The position numbers and the translations under genes are program-made. The notes beneath the pieces are model-generated. The model ran no database searches. It was not told the DNA's origin and worked only from the letters and a program-made list of their open reading frames with translations. Shown here piece after piece: positions 1 to 7,772 of a stretch of 10,857 nt of DNA (positions within the stretch are counted from its first letter, which is position 1; the number at the start of each line of letters is the position of its first letter). The DNA is from CAYRML01 sp964425485 (GTDB taxonomy: Bacteria > Bacillota > Dehalobacteriia > UBA4068): NCBI GenBank assembly GCA_964425485.1, contig CAYRML010000047.1:1-10857 (forward strand). Direction: 5' to 3'.

Positions 1-1
1 C

Positions 2-991
2 ACCAATCAAACTGAACCGGGCGATGTCACCTATGATATCGAAGACGAATATGTGATCCCGATCAAAGACAAAGCCTTCGTGAGAATGGCTGACCTCGAC
101 AGCATGGATGTTGTTACCATGCAAGGCGGAGAATTCTCCATTTGGTTCACCGGGCAAGACGAACCCCAAGGCCCTGAGTTCCATTCCTTCTATTACCATA
201 ATGATGACGTCTTGGCTTTGTTGGCTGACGAATTCCAAACCGGCAAATTCACCGAAGGCGATGACGATTATCTGACCATCGGCGGCGTGGAATATCCTTA
301 TTCCATTGAATTAGCAGAATTGTTCGGTTATTATTATTCCCAACTTAATGAAACCGGTGGCAACAATGGTGATTGGGTTGATCTGATGAACGTTGACCAA
401 TTGGATGATGCATTTGATAAGACCGTCAGCTTTGCTACTAACCGCAGCGGCTATGGCCTGACCTTCTTCTTCCATGGCGAAGGCGCATCCTCCTCTGATG
501 TCTATGGTGTTGTTACCGACATCAATTACAGTAACACCACCTTTAAGATCAAAGATATTACTATCTTGAACCAAAAAGGTGAAGAAGTTACCTATGATTT
601 GGATGTTAATTGGACATTCGATGCAAATGACAACGCTGCAGGTGATATCCAAATCGGTTCTTATGTTGAAGTTGAAGTAGATAAAGATAAAACTATAGTT
701 GATTACACTTCAATAATCGATGGCTACAATGCACCTATCATGCCCGTTTTGGGTGCAGATGTTGGTTTCACCGGAGCCTCTTATTGGGGTGACAACCTCG
801 ATATCGACAAAAACGGCAAACGCATCAACATCGATGGCGCTTGGTACACCATCGACAGCAGCACCGTGATCTGGAACACCACTTGGGACGACCCAGCTTA
901 CGCCAGTGCTGATTTTGACAGCGCAGAAATCGTCAACAATGCCGACCTCAAACAAGCTACGTCCTGGCTGCCACCAAGAACGGCGTTTTGA
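2..991 (+). CDS. S-layer-like surface protein, 5'-truncated part before a frameshift
   Basis: The frame is open from base 2, so the true start lies left of the window; the GTG at 53 is simply a valine inside the protein. About 330 residues are visible. They are strongly acidic, rich in Asp, Asn, Gly, Thr and aromatics, and have no cysteine or membrane helix, as expected of a secreted beta-rich surface protein. Short beta-type units such as YGVVTDIN and SYVEVEVDKDK resemble the repeated modules of Firmicutes S-layer proteins. No SLH domain is visible; if present it would be upstream. The nearby csaB, whose product makes the SLH ligand, supports the S-layer reading. Codons are biased to AAC, GAC, ATC, TTC and ACC, as in highly expressed genes. 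The frame ends at TGA 989-991, but the next frame carries on the same protein, so the last ten or so residues (from about codon 303 counted from 53) are out-of-frame translation. Confidence 0.6.
   Translation, partial: TNQTEPGDVTYDIEDEYVIPIKDKAFVRMADLDSMDVVTMQGGEFSIWFTGQDEPQGPEFHSFYYHNDDVLALLADEFQTGKFTEGDDDYLTIGGVEYPYSIELAELFGYYYSQLNETGGNNGDWVDLMNVDQLDDAFDKTVSFATNRSGYGLTFFFHGEGASSSDVYGVVTDINYSNTTFKIKDITILNQKGEEVTYDLDVNWTFDANDNAAGDIQIGSYVEVEVDKDKTIVDYTSIIDGYNAPIMPVLGADVGFTGASYWGDNLDIDKNGKRINIDGAWYTIDSSTVIWNTTWDDPAYASADFDSAEIVNNADLKQATSWLPPRTAF
956..964 (+). other. Probable single-base deletion (frameshift point)
   Basis: Up to about base 960 the coherent protein is read in the frame of base 2 (...DLKQAT); from 961 it is read in the next frame (VLAATKNGVLKRLYVIEG). 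Reading 'ac' plus one extra base before gtc at 961 joins the two without loss. No slippery heptamer, long homopolymer or downstream pseudoknot is visible, so a sequencing or assembly error or a real inactivating mutation is more likely than programmed frameshifting. Confidence 0.75.
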
Positions 992-1740
992 AACGCCTCT
1001 ATGTCATCGAAGGCCAAGTCTACTCCGCAACCAAATATGATGCTATCACCAAAGTCAGCAAGAAAGCTGATGGCTGGAACATCCAAATGCTCTTGGCCGG
1101 CACTACCGTCTATGACGAAAACGGATATTTCTTCGGCTGGTTTGGTGACCTCGGTCTCCCGACCTTTGCGGCTCCTAACACCTTCGTTGCTTACACCACC
1201 ACCGGCGATGGCAAATACATCTATCCGAGATCTGATGGTTACAGCTTTGATGATCAAGAAGTCAACTGGGTAATCCTGAACCTTGACTTTGATTTCATCA
1301 AACAAGGTCGTCCGCTGGAATATACTGTTGAAGATGGCGACACCTCCAATGGTTATTCTTACTGGGTAACTACTGATGCAGACTATCAAGGTTTGCCCGG
1401 CTGGGGCCAATCCAGGGATATTGAAGATTATGTGACCCAAGTCAATGCCAAGACCGTCAGCGATGGCGATGTCACACTCTCCTTGGGTACCGAAGATGTT
1501 GCATACTATCTGGCTGATGATGTCAAAGTCATCTTGGTTGCTGATGACGGCACCATGAGCAAAGGCTCTGTTAATGATATCAAAGCTTCCACTACTGCTA
1601 CCAACACTCCGGAAGAATATAGATACAGAGTAATTATGGCTATCAGCATTGACGAAAATCAACCGCAATATGAATTGGGTTATGTCTTTGTCTTAGATAA
1701 AGATCATCCTCTTGCTCTTGCATACAATGATTGGGATTAA
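988..1740 (+). CDS. S-layer-like surface protein, 3' part after the frameshift
   Basis: This is the C-terminal part of the same surface protein, displaced by one base. The first possible start in this frame is TTG 988-990, but it has no Shine-Dalgarno site and the frame already reads sensibly upstream (VLAATKNG from 961), so it is a continuation and not a separate gene. About 250 further residues have the same composition: acidic, Tyr/Trp/Asp/Thr rich, no cysteine, no membrane helix. Units such as DVTLSLGTEDVAYYLADDVK and a closing segment YELGYVFVLDKDH suggest beta-rich modules. The stop TAA at 1738-1740 is followed 16 bases later by a strong terminator, so this is the true 3' end. Adding one base near 960 would give a fused visible product of roughly 580 residues. 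The family call rests on composition and on the csaB neighbour. Confidence 0.6.
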   Translation: MKRLYVIEGQVYSATKYDAITKVSKKADGWNIQMLLAGTTVYDENGYFFGWFGDLGLPTFAAPNTFVAYTTTGDGKYIYPRSDGYSFDDQEVNWVILNLDFDFIKQGRPLEYTVEDGDTSNGYSYWVTTDADYQGLPGWGQSRDIEDYVTQVNAKTVSDGDVTLSLGTEDVAYYLADDVKVILVADDGTMSKGSVNDIKASTTATNTPEEYRYRVIMAISIDENQPQYELGYVFVLDKDHPLALAYNDWD

Positions 1741-1756
1741 GCTATTAGCTAAAATG

Positions 1757-1787
1757 AAAAGAGAGTCCTTCGGGGCTCTCTTTTTTT
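1757..1787 (+). terminator. Intrinsic terminator with UUCG tetraloop
   Basis: An eight-pair stem (GAGAGTCC 1761-1768, with GGGCTCTC 1773-1780) closes on TTCG and is followed by seven Ts (1781-1787); the preceding AAAA extends the pairing with the T tract. The C(UUCG)G loop is exceptionally stable. It begins 16 bases after the surface-protein stop and separates that gene from the DUF5693 operon. Confidence 0.93.
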
Positions 1788-1800
1788 GTCACAAGGAAGA

Positions 1801-1815
1801 AACACAGGCTGTGTT
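1801..1815. promoter_or_regulatory. Perfect 7-bp inverted repeat, operator-like
   Basis: AACACAG and CTGTGTT form perfect 7-base arms around a single G, 14 bases past the terminator and about 150 bases before the DUF5693 start. The one-base spacer is too short for an RNA hairpin, so a dimeric DNA-binding protein site is the natural reading. Two smaller inverted repeats follow: AAGGC/GCCTT around six As (1856-1871) and GATAA/TTATC (1881-1895). I see no convincing -35/-10 pair in 1788-1948, and no regulator can be named. Confidence 0.35.
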
Positions 1816-1950
1816 CATATGTTTTTTGGCAATAATCTGATAAATCTACAGCTCAAAGGCAAAAAAGCCTTAAAAAAGAGGATAAATATATTATCAGGAG
1901 AAATATAAGAAAAGCATTAAAGCAAAAATTCAGTGCCAAGAACGACCTAT

Positions 1951-1966
1951 GGGAGGTGCCTTTTTG
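1951..1966 (+). promoter_or_regulatory. Shine-Dalgarno site that decides a TTG start
   Basis: GGGAGGTG at 1951-1958 is a near-ideal ribosome binding site, placed five bases before TTG 1964-1966. The in-frame ATG at 1949 overlaps this site and has no ribosome binding site of its own upstream. The TTG is therefore the better start for the DUF5693 gene. Confidence 0.8.
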
Positions 1967-3907
1967 ACTAAAAAAAGAATATTAACTTATGTGGCTGTCA
2001 TTTTCATCGCCATAGGCTTGGTGGCCGCTTTTTATAGTGCCTGGCAACGGCTCTCCATAGAAAGATCACAAAAAGAGACAGAAGTCCTTTTGGATTGGAC
2101 CCAGGTGGTGGATTCTGCCCAAAGAGAAAATTCTCCCCTGGAGAAAGTGCTGTCTGATATAGCGGCGGAATCGGTGGGCGGTGTCCTGATCAAGGAGCCG
2201 CTGCTGCTTGATATGGAAAATGAGGGTAAAGTTGCCTCTTTTACAGGTACAGAATTTGCCGCCTTGGCCGATGAATATGGTATCGGCGCAGGCAGCGTCG
2301 ATAAAGGCCACACTTATTTGGTTTTTGTCAAGCAAAGCGATATGGCAAGGGTGGCCAAGCATATAAAGGGTAAAGTCCCGCAGGCTTATTGCCGGATCAT
2401 GGACAGCAATGCCTATGTTTTGGACACATCTGTGCCGGGCAATGACTTTTTATCCTTAGGCCTGGGCTTTTCCCCCGAATATCTGCAAATGATTAAAGAT
2501 GCAGGGCTCAATGTGGTGGTGCAGGTGCGTTTCTGGGGCGATTGCACTATGGACGGCATTGATGCCGTGATGAGCGATCTGGCAGGCTATCCGGTGGTGG
2601 CAGTAGGCTTCAATGATGCCTATATACCTGGTTTTGAAAAAGATGATGAGCAATGGAAAGCTATTAAAGAATATTGGGTGCAGTCTTTGGACCGGCAAGG
2701 TGCCGACCTCTTGACATTGGAGTTTTTCGACCAGGCAGGTTTGATTAACTTGGCATTATCTATGGACAATCATGTTTTGCGTTGCCATGCTGTTTCCGAG
2801 CAGGAGGCCGCCAATCTGACGGAAGCCTCTTTGATCGACCGTTTTACACTGGCCGCTTCCGAACGTAATATGAAGCTGCTTTTGATGCGCATACCTTATG
2901 ATTTGCAGGTTAACGATCAACAAGCATTGATGAAGAATTTGGCTGATTCTTTGTGGCAAAAGGGCATTGTTTTAAAGACTCCTTCCGATACCCAAACTTT
3001 GGATCCATCAGCTTTGTTGCTATTGCTTTGCGGCTTGGGTGTTGTGGGTGGCGGCTGGCTTTTGCTGAGTAAGCTTCGTTTTACGCCTGTCCTAAAAGCT
3101 GTTATAGCCATCCTGGTGCTTTTGGCTATGTTCGGTCTTTTAGGCTTAGGCAATATATCGCTTTTGCAAAAATCATTTGCTTTGCTGGCAGTGCTGGTAT
3201 TCCCCAGCTTGGCGATCATTACCTTCATGCCGCGGCAGCAACAGAAATTGCCGCTGGCTTTAGGACGATTTGTTCTTATGACTTTGGTTTCTTTGATCGG
3301 TGCGGTTTTGATGGTAGGGCTGCTATCTGACGGGGATTTTATGCTCAAGCTTCAATCCTTCGCCGGTGTCAAAGTGGCGCATTTGCTGCCTTTGGTCATT
3401 GTAGCGATATGGGCGGTTGTGCTTTCCGAGCGCAAACAAAGTGTGATGCTCAACTGCAGAAAAGTCTTGGCCCGGCCTGTTGACGTGGGCATGGTGATTC
3501 TGAGCGCGATATTGATTGCCATACTCGCTTTCTATCTCATGCGTACGGGTAATGACAATCCCAGCGCCGTTTCCGATCTGGAACGCAGCTTCCGTGCTGT
3601 TATGGATAATATACTGGGCGTGCGGCCGCGCACCAAGGAATTTGCTCTGGGCCATCCCTTGATGCTGCTCCTATGTTATTTAGGGTATAGAAACAACAGA
3701 TTTTTACCTATATTACTATTGGGAGCCATCGGGCAGGTTTCACTGGTTAATACTTTTGCTCATATTCATACGCCGCTGCTGGTTTCCGCCTTGCGTACGG
3801 TAAATGGATTGTGGCTGGGTATCATTATCGGCCTTATCCTTATCGGCATCGTGACGGCAGTACTCAGATATCGCAAAAAACGGCAACAGAAACAACATAC
3901 AGGGTAG
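1964..3907 (+). CDS. DUF5693 family polytopic membrane protein
   Basis: About 647 residues from the TTG start chosen by its Shine-Dalgarno site. One N-terminal membrane helix (about residues 6-24, after TKKR) is followed by a soluble region of about 320 residues, probably outside the membrane, then eight or nine helices from about residue 349 to the end and a basic tail. The soluble part alternates helix and strand (VVVQVRFWGD, NHVLRCHAVSEQE, ERNMKLLLMRIP), which could be a barrel-type fold; that is inference. Near the C-terminus are RPRTKEFALGHP (about 554-564) and GQVSLVNTFAHIHTP (about 590-604), which I recall as the conserved signature of DUF5693, a family of unknown function commonly found directly upstream of csaB. 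The stop is 13 bases before csaB, so the two are very likely co-transcribed. A role in building, pyruvylating or exporting the cell-wall polymer is inferred from context only. Confidence 0.82.
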   Translation: MTKKRILTYVAVIFIAIGLVAAFYSAWQRLSIERSQKETEVLLDWTQVVDSAQRENSPLEKVLSDIAAESVGGVLIKEPLLLDMENEGKVASFTGTEFAALADEYGIGAGSVDKGHTYLVFVKQSDMARVAKHIKGKVPQAYCRIMDSNAYVLDTSVPGNDFLSLGLGFSPEYLQMIKDAGLNVVVQVRFWGDCTMDGIDAVMSDLAGYPVVAVGFNDAYIPGFEKDDEQWKAIKEYWVQSLDRQGADLLTLEFFDQAGLINLALSMDNHVLRCHAVSEQEAANLTEASLIDRFTLAASERNMKLLLMRIPYDLQVNDQQALMKNLADSLWQKGIVLKTPSDTQTLDPSALLLLLCGLGVVGGGWLLLSKLRFTPVLKAVIAILVLLAMFGLLGLGNISLLQKSFALLAVLVFPSLAIITFMPRQQQKLPLALGRFVLMTLVSLIGAVLMVGLLSDGDFMLKLQSFAGVKVAHLLPLVIVAIWAVVLSERKQSVMLNCRKVLARPVDVGMVILSAILIAILAFYLMRTGNDNPSAVSDLERSFRAVMDNILGVRPRTKEFALGHPLMLLLCYLGYRNNRFLPILLLGAIGQVSLVNTFAHIHTPLLVSALRTVNGLWLGIIIGLILIGIVTAVLRYRKKRQQKQHTG

Positions 3908-3920
3908 TAAAGAGGCGCAT

Positions 3921-5024
3921 ATGAAAAAATTTGTTTTAACCGGATATTATGGATTTGGCAATATTGGCGACGAGGCGGTGTTGTATAACATTATCAGCCA
4001 GATCAAAGGGCAAATGCCTAATGCCGATATAACTGTTTTATCCAATGATCCGCAGCAAACCGCCGCCGCTTATGGAGTAGCGGCAGCTGACCGATGGAAG
4101 CTAGGCCAGACTTTTTCCGCTCTGAGAAAAGCCGATATGTTGGTTCTGGGCGGAGGCAGCCTTTTACAGGATGTTACAGGTAAAAGGAGCTTGTCTTTTT
4201 ATTTGATGCAAATATTTTTGGCGCGGTTTTTACGCCGGAAGGTCTTTCTCTATGCTCAAGGCATTGGTCCGATAAATGAACCTCAAAACAAAAAAAGATT
4301 GGTAAAGGCTTTGCGTAAAACCGCTTTGATTACGGTGCGGGATGAGGATTCCGCAACTTTTTTACGGGATTTGGGCTTGCCGCAGGAAAAAATCATTGTC
4401 ACGGCCGACCCGGTTTTGGCGGCAACGGCGGGAACTTGTGAGTTACCATTGCCGTCAGCGAAAAAGATAGCTTTATCCGTCCGGCCCTGGCCATCTTTGG
4501 GGGCTGAAACCATAGACAAATTAGCGGCTTTTGCCGATCACTTTGTCGCTTTGGGCTATGAAATTGTCTTTTTGCCTTTTTCCGAGCCGCAAGACAGGGC
4601 TTTGTCAAAGCAAATAGCGCACAGGATGAAGCGGCAAGCCTTTCTGCCGCCGCAGAAATTAGATTATTGTTCCATGCCGTCCGCGATCGGGCAAATGGAT
4701 TTGGTGATCGGTATGCGTTTGCATTCTCTCATCATGTCGGCGGCCGAGGCGGTTCCTTTTATCGGCCTTAGCTATGATCCCAAAGTAGACAGTTTTTGCC
4801 GCTCTTTGCAGCAGCCACGCTTTGTTTTGGACAAATTTTCCGCTCCGGATCTGATCTTACAAACGCAAAAGATATTGGCAGAGCAAGCCGCCATCAGAGA
4901 AAATCTTAGGCGGCAAAAGGTAAAGTGGCAGCGACTGTGCCAGGCCAATGCTGTTTTGCTGCAAAAAGTTGCTAATAAAGAAAACGAGCTGACTTTACAG
5001 TCTGCTTTGGATAGTTTGCAATAA
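3921..5024 (+). CDS. csaB: Polysaccharide pyruvyl transferase CsaB
   Basis: CsaB transfers pyruvate from phosphoenolpyruvate to a sugar (typically ManNAc) of the secondary cell-wall polymer; the ketal-pyruvylated sugar is the ligand that SLH domains of S-layer proteins bind. The protein is cytoplasmic and 367 residues long, normal for the family. Visible motifs in order: GYYGFGNIGDEA (8-19), VLGGGSLLQD (75-84), YAQGIGP (111-117), VRDEDS (139-144), ADPVL (162-166) and IGMRLHSLI (263-271), the last being the basic/His active-site region of pyruvyl transferases. ATG 3921 has AGAGG at 3911-3915, five bases upstream. It sits 13 bases after the DUF5693 gene and 26 bases before murJ, in a likely operon. 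The S-layer-like gene just upstream gives it an obvious client. The call is firm; the exact sugar acceptor is not visible. Confidence 0.95.
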   Translation: MKKFVLTGYYGFGNIGDEAVLYNIISQIKGQMPNADITVLSNDPQQTAAAYGVAAADRWKLGQTFSALRKADMLVLGGGSLLQDVTGKRSLSFYLMQIFLARFLRRKVFLYAQGIGPINEPQNKKRLVKALRKTALITVRDEDSATFLRDLGLPQEKIIVTADPVLAATAGTCELPLPSAKKIALSVRPWPSLGAETIDKLAAFADHFVALGYEIVFLPFSEPQDRALSKQIAHRMKRQAFLPPQKLDYCSMPSAIGQMDLVIGMRLHSLIMSAAEAVPFIGLSYDPKVDSFCRSLQQPRFVLDKFSAPDLILQTQKILAEQAAIRENLRRQKVKWQRLCQANAVLLQKVANKENELTLQSALDSLQ

Positions 5025-5050
5025 AGATATTAACAAAATAAGGAAATTGC

Positions 5051-6592
5051 ATGAGTAAAAATATTATAAAGGCCACGGGCATTGTTTTGGCCGTCAACTT
5101 AATAGTAAAACTGCTTGGTTTTCTAAGGGAAATGAGCATAGCCTGGGGTTTTGGTGCCTCCTGGATGACGGATGCCTATAAGGTTGCTTATACGCTGCCA
5201 TATTTCTTCCAATCGATCTTGGGGTTTGCTCTAGTCACCGTGGTGGTGCCGATTTTGACTCGTTATTGGGTCAATGAGCAATATGAAGAAGCCAATTTGG
5301 TCAGCAATTCATTGATCAAAATGACCGCTATCGCTATGGCTATAGTCAGCGCAGGCGGTATTTTGCTGGCTAAGGTACTGGTCTTTCTTATGGCGCCCAA
5401 TTTGCCGCCGGAGGCTGCTGATTTGGCTATCCAGATGACGCGCATTATGTTCCCAGCCGTATTGTTCATGAGCATGGGCATGGTCTTTACCGGTATTTTG
5501 AACTCCCGCTACAAATTTGCCGCCGGCGCCTTTGCCCCCGGCCTTTCCAACATAGTAATTATTGCATCAATTTTCCTCTTTGCTTCTTCCGGTATCGTGA
5601 GCTTGGCTTGGGGCACTTTGATCAGCTTTGTTGCATTCTTCATTTTTCTTTTTGCCGCTACTAAACGCAACGGCTTTAATTATAACTGGAAATGCGATTG
5701 GAAGCATTCCGATGTGCGCTCGGTTTTTCACAATATATTGCCCATTGCTTTGGGTGTGGCTGTCAATCAGATCTATGCGGCCGTCAACCGTATTTTTGCT
5801 TCCGGCTTGGCCGAGGGCAGTATCTCAGCCTTGGATTATGCCAGCAAATTGATGAATTTACCCGTAGGCATTTTTGTGGCGGCTGTGGCTACGGCCATTT
5901 ATCCCGCTCTGGCGGAAAAAGCTATCCGGAAGGATCACGAAGGCCTAGCCGCGACCACCAACAGAGGCCTGGGTTTGGTTGGTGTGGTGGCTATACCATG
6001 CGCCATCGGACTGATCGTTTTACGTGTGCCTATCGTACAGCTTTTGTTTGAAAGAGGCGCCTTTGACGCTTTTGATACCGGCATTACGGCTTATGCTTTG
6101 ATGTTTTTGGCTGTCGGCTTGCTGGCTGTGGCGGCAAATATGATTTTGACTAGAGCTTATTATGCCGTCAACGATGTCAAGACACCGGTTCTTATGGGCG
6201 TTATCTCTATCGCCGTCAATGTGGCAGCTTCTTTCATCTTTATCAGATATTTCCAGCACGGTGGCCTGGCTTTAGCCAATTCCGCGGCAGCTTTTGTCAA
6301 TACTATTCTTCTTTATAACACTTTGCGCAAGAAAATGGCTTATATTTCCGCTGGCCCTATGCTCAAAGCGCTGTTAAAAACATTAATAGCCTCGATTATT
6401 ATGGGCATTATCGTTTGGGCTATAATGCATTTTTCGTCTGGTTTAGGCACAGGCAGTATTATGCTTTTAGGTCGTGTCGGAATTTCTATAATAGCGGGCA
6501 TTATCTGTTATTGGCTAATTGCTAAAGCCTTCAAAATCGAGGAAATTACAGCTTTTTCTCAAATGATCCGTAAAAAATTGAGAAGGACTTGA
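5051..6592 (+). CDS. murJ: MurJ/MviN family lipid-linked glycan flippase
   Basis: MurJ flips the lipid-linked peptidoglycan precursor (lipid II) across the membrane; it belongs to the MOP exporter superfamily with about 14 membrane helices. The 513-residue length is typical and hydrophobic segments run the whole length. The N-terminal signature LLGFLREMSIAWGFGASWMT followed by DAYKVAYTLP matches MurJ, with R26 and D41 at positions equivalent to the functionally important Arg24 and Asp39 of the E. coli protein. Further family features are NLPPEAADLAIQMTRIMFP and LLFERGAFDAFDT (about 332-344). AAGGAA at 5040-5045 precedes the ATG by five bases. Its place directly after csaB raises the possibility that this copy exports a secondary cell-wall polymer intermediate instead of, or as well as, lipid II. 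It ends with TGA 6590-6592; no terminator follows. Confidence 0.92.
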   Translation: MSKNIIKATGIVLAVNLIVKLLGFLREMSIAWGFGASWMTDAYKVAYTLPYFFQSILGFALVTVVVPILTRYWVNEQYEEANLVSNSLIKMTAIAMAIVSAGGILLAKVLVFLMAPNLPPEAADLAIQMTRIMFPAVLFMSMGMVFTGILNSRYKFAAGAFAPGLSNIVIIASIFLFASSGIVSLAWGTLISFVAFFIFLFAATKRNGFNYNWKCDWKHSDVRSVFHNILPIALGVAVNQIYAAVNRIFASGLAEGSISALDYASKLMNLPVGIFVAAVATAIYPALAEKAIRKDHEGLAATTNRGLGLVGVVAIPCAIGLIVLRVPIVQLLFERGAFDAFDTGITAYALMFLAVGLLAVAANMILTRAYYAVNDVKTPVLMGVISIAVNVAASFIFIRYFQHGGLALANSAAAFVNTILLYNTLRKKMAYISAGPMLKALLKTLIASIIMGIIVWAIMHFSSGLGTGSIMLLGRVGISIIAGIICYWLIAKAFKIEEITAFSQMIRKKLRRT

Positions 6593-6652
6593 CAAAGGAC
6601 TATATAAGATGAGAAAATAAAATTTGACAAGCAATGAAATCTAATAATATGG
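6578..6652 (+). promoter_or_regulatory. Possible sigma-A promoter elements before the WecA/TagO-type gene
   Basis: The 98-base AT-rich gap after murJ holds two exact TTGACA hexamers (6589-6594, overlapping the murJ stop, and 6624-6629). The second is 15 bases from TAATAT at 6645-6650, a short spacing. TTGAGA at 6578-6583 is 19 bases from TATAAG at 6603-6608. No single pair is ideal, so a separate promoter for the downstream gene is plausible but not shown. Confidence 0.35.
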
Positions 6653-6690
6653 ATTTAATAATGTTTTTGTAAAAATGTGAGGGACAAAAT

Positions 6691-7731
6691 ATGTTATTTT
6701 TAATAGCTATGGTGGTCACCTTGCTGATTGCGCTTTTTATTACTCCTTTATCCATCAATTTGGCGGTCAAAATGGGTGTGGTTGATAAGCCCAATGAGCG
6801 CAAGGTGCATACAGGAGCCGTGCCAAGAATGGGTGGTGTGGCTATCTATATAGCTTTCGCCGTAGGTGCCCTGATTCTGGGTTTTTATACCAGACAGGTG
6901 GCCGCTTTGCTGGTGGCCTGTACCTTGGTGATGGCCGGCGGGCTCATCGATGATGTTAAAGGAGTTTCTCCTAAATTCAAGTTATTGATACAATTGATCG
7001 CGGCTTTGATTTTGGTCAAATATGGCATTTATGTGGAGTTTATCACCAATCCTTTTACCGGCGGCGTGATTTCCTTAGGCATTTTTGCCATACCGATCAC
7101 GGTTATTTGGCTTATGGGCGTATCTAATGCGGTCAATCTTATCGATGGCTTGGACGGACTGTCGGCAGGTGTATCGGCTATTGCTGCTTTGACTATGGCT
7201 GTGGTCTGCTATGCGCAGGGACAAATAGTCACAGCTTGCTTGGCCGCTGTTTTGGCGGCCGCGGCCTTTGGCTTCTTGCGCTATAATTTCCATCCGGCTA
7301 AAACCTTTATGGGGGATTGCGGATCATTATTTTTGGGCTTTTGTTTAGGGGCCTTGTCGGTGATGGGACTTTCCAAAGGGGCCACGGTTATCTCAATATT
7401 TATACCGCTGATAATTTTGGGCATACCTATTTTTGACACCTTTTTCGCCATTATCCGTCGCAAATCTCAGCATAAACCCATCTTTGATGCGGATAAAGGA
7501 CATTTGCACCACTGCCTTTTGAGCATTGGACTAAGCCATAGCAAAACAGTGTTGTTGATTTATGCTATCAGTATCATCATGGGTGTTGCCGGTATTTTGA
7601 TGGCTATGCTAACCTCAGCACAGGCTGTCTTTGTTCTCATCATTATCAGCACGCTCACCATTGTTGGTGCTGATATGCTGGGTGTATTGCGTGGCAAGCG
7701 GGCCCGTTTTCTGCAGCGGGGAAAAATGTAA
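6691..7731 (+). CDS. MraY/WecA/TagO family undecaprenyl-phosphate sugar-1-phosphate transferase
   Basis: This integral membrane enzyme family moves a HexNAc-1-phosphate from a UDP-sugar onto undecaprenyl phosphate, the first committed step in making teichoic acids, secondary cell-wall polymers or O-antigen. The protein has 346 residues and about ten hydrophobic helices. Signature motifs are all present: DKPNERKVHTGAVPRMGG (32-49), the Asp pair of LIDDVKG (85-91), NAVNLIDGLDGL (146-157), FMGDCGSLFLG (206-216) and the cytoplasmic His loop HKPIFDADKGHLHH (261-274). The HLHH loop and lack of muramyl-peptide features favour a WecA/TagO type (UDP-GlcNAc) over MraY. GAGGGA at 6679-6684 lies six bases before the ATG. 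With csaB and murJ nearby it probably starts the polymer that CsaB pyruvylates. I leave the symbol blank because wecA and tagO cannot be told apart from sequence alone. Confidence 0.93.
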   Translation: MLFLIAMVVTLLIALFITPLSINLAVKMGVVDKPNERKVHTGAVPRMGGVAIYIAFAVGALILGFYTRQVAALLVACTLVMAGGLIDDVKGVSPKFKLLIQLIAALILVKYGIYVEFITNPFTGGVISLGIFAIPITVIWLMGVSNAVNLIDGLDGLSAGVSAIAALTMAVVCYAQGQIVTACLAAVLAAAAFGFLRYNFHPAKTFMGDCGSLFLGFCLGALSVMGLSKGATVISIFIPLIILGIPIFDTFFAIIRRKSQHKPIFDADKGHLHHCLLSIGLSHSKTVLLIYAISIIMGVAGILMAMLTSAQAVFVLIIISTLTIVGADMLGVLRGKRARFLQRGKM

Positions 7732-7772
7732 TAATTTTAAATTTAAGAAAGTTTTAAAACAGGAGGACGATA

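Noticed and set aside
956..991. Programmed ribosomal frameshift in the surface-protein gene
   Set aside because: No slippery heptamer, internal Shine-Dalgarno stimulator or downstream structure is evident; a missing base is simpler.
898..1668. Long open frame on the - strand (256 codons) opposite the surface-protein gene
   Set aside because: It lies wholly opposite a strongly coding + strand, spans the frameshift, has no ribosome binding site, and its translation has no recognisable domain. The skewed codon use of the + gene explains the lack of stops.
7751..7760. GTTTTAAAAC palindrome before the SH3b gene
   Set aside because: It is a short AT-only palindrome in an AT-rich gap and is likely by chance.
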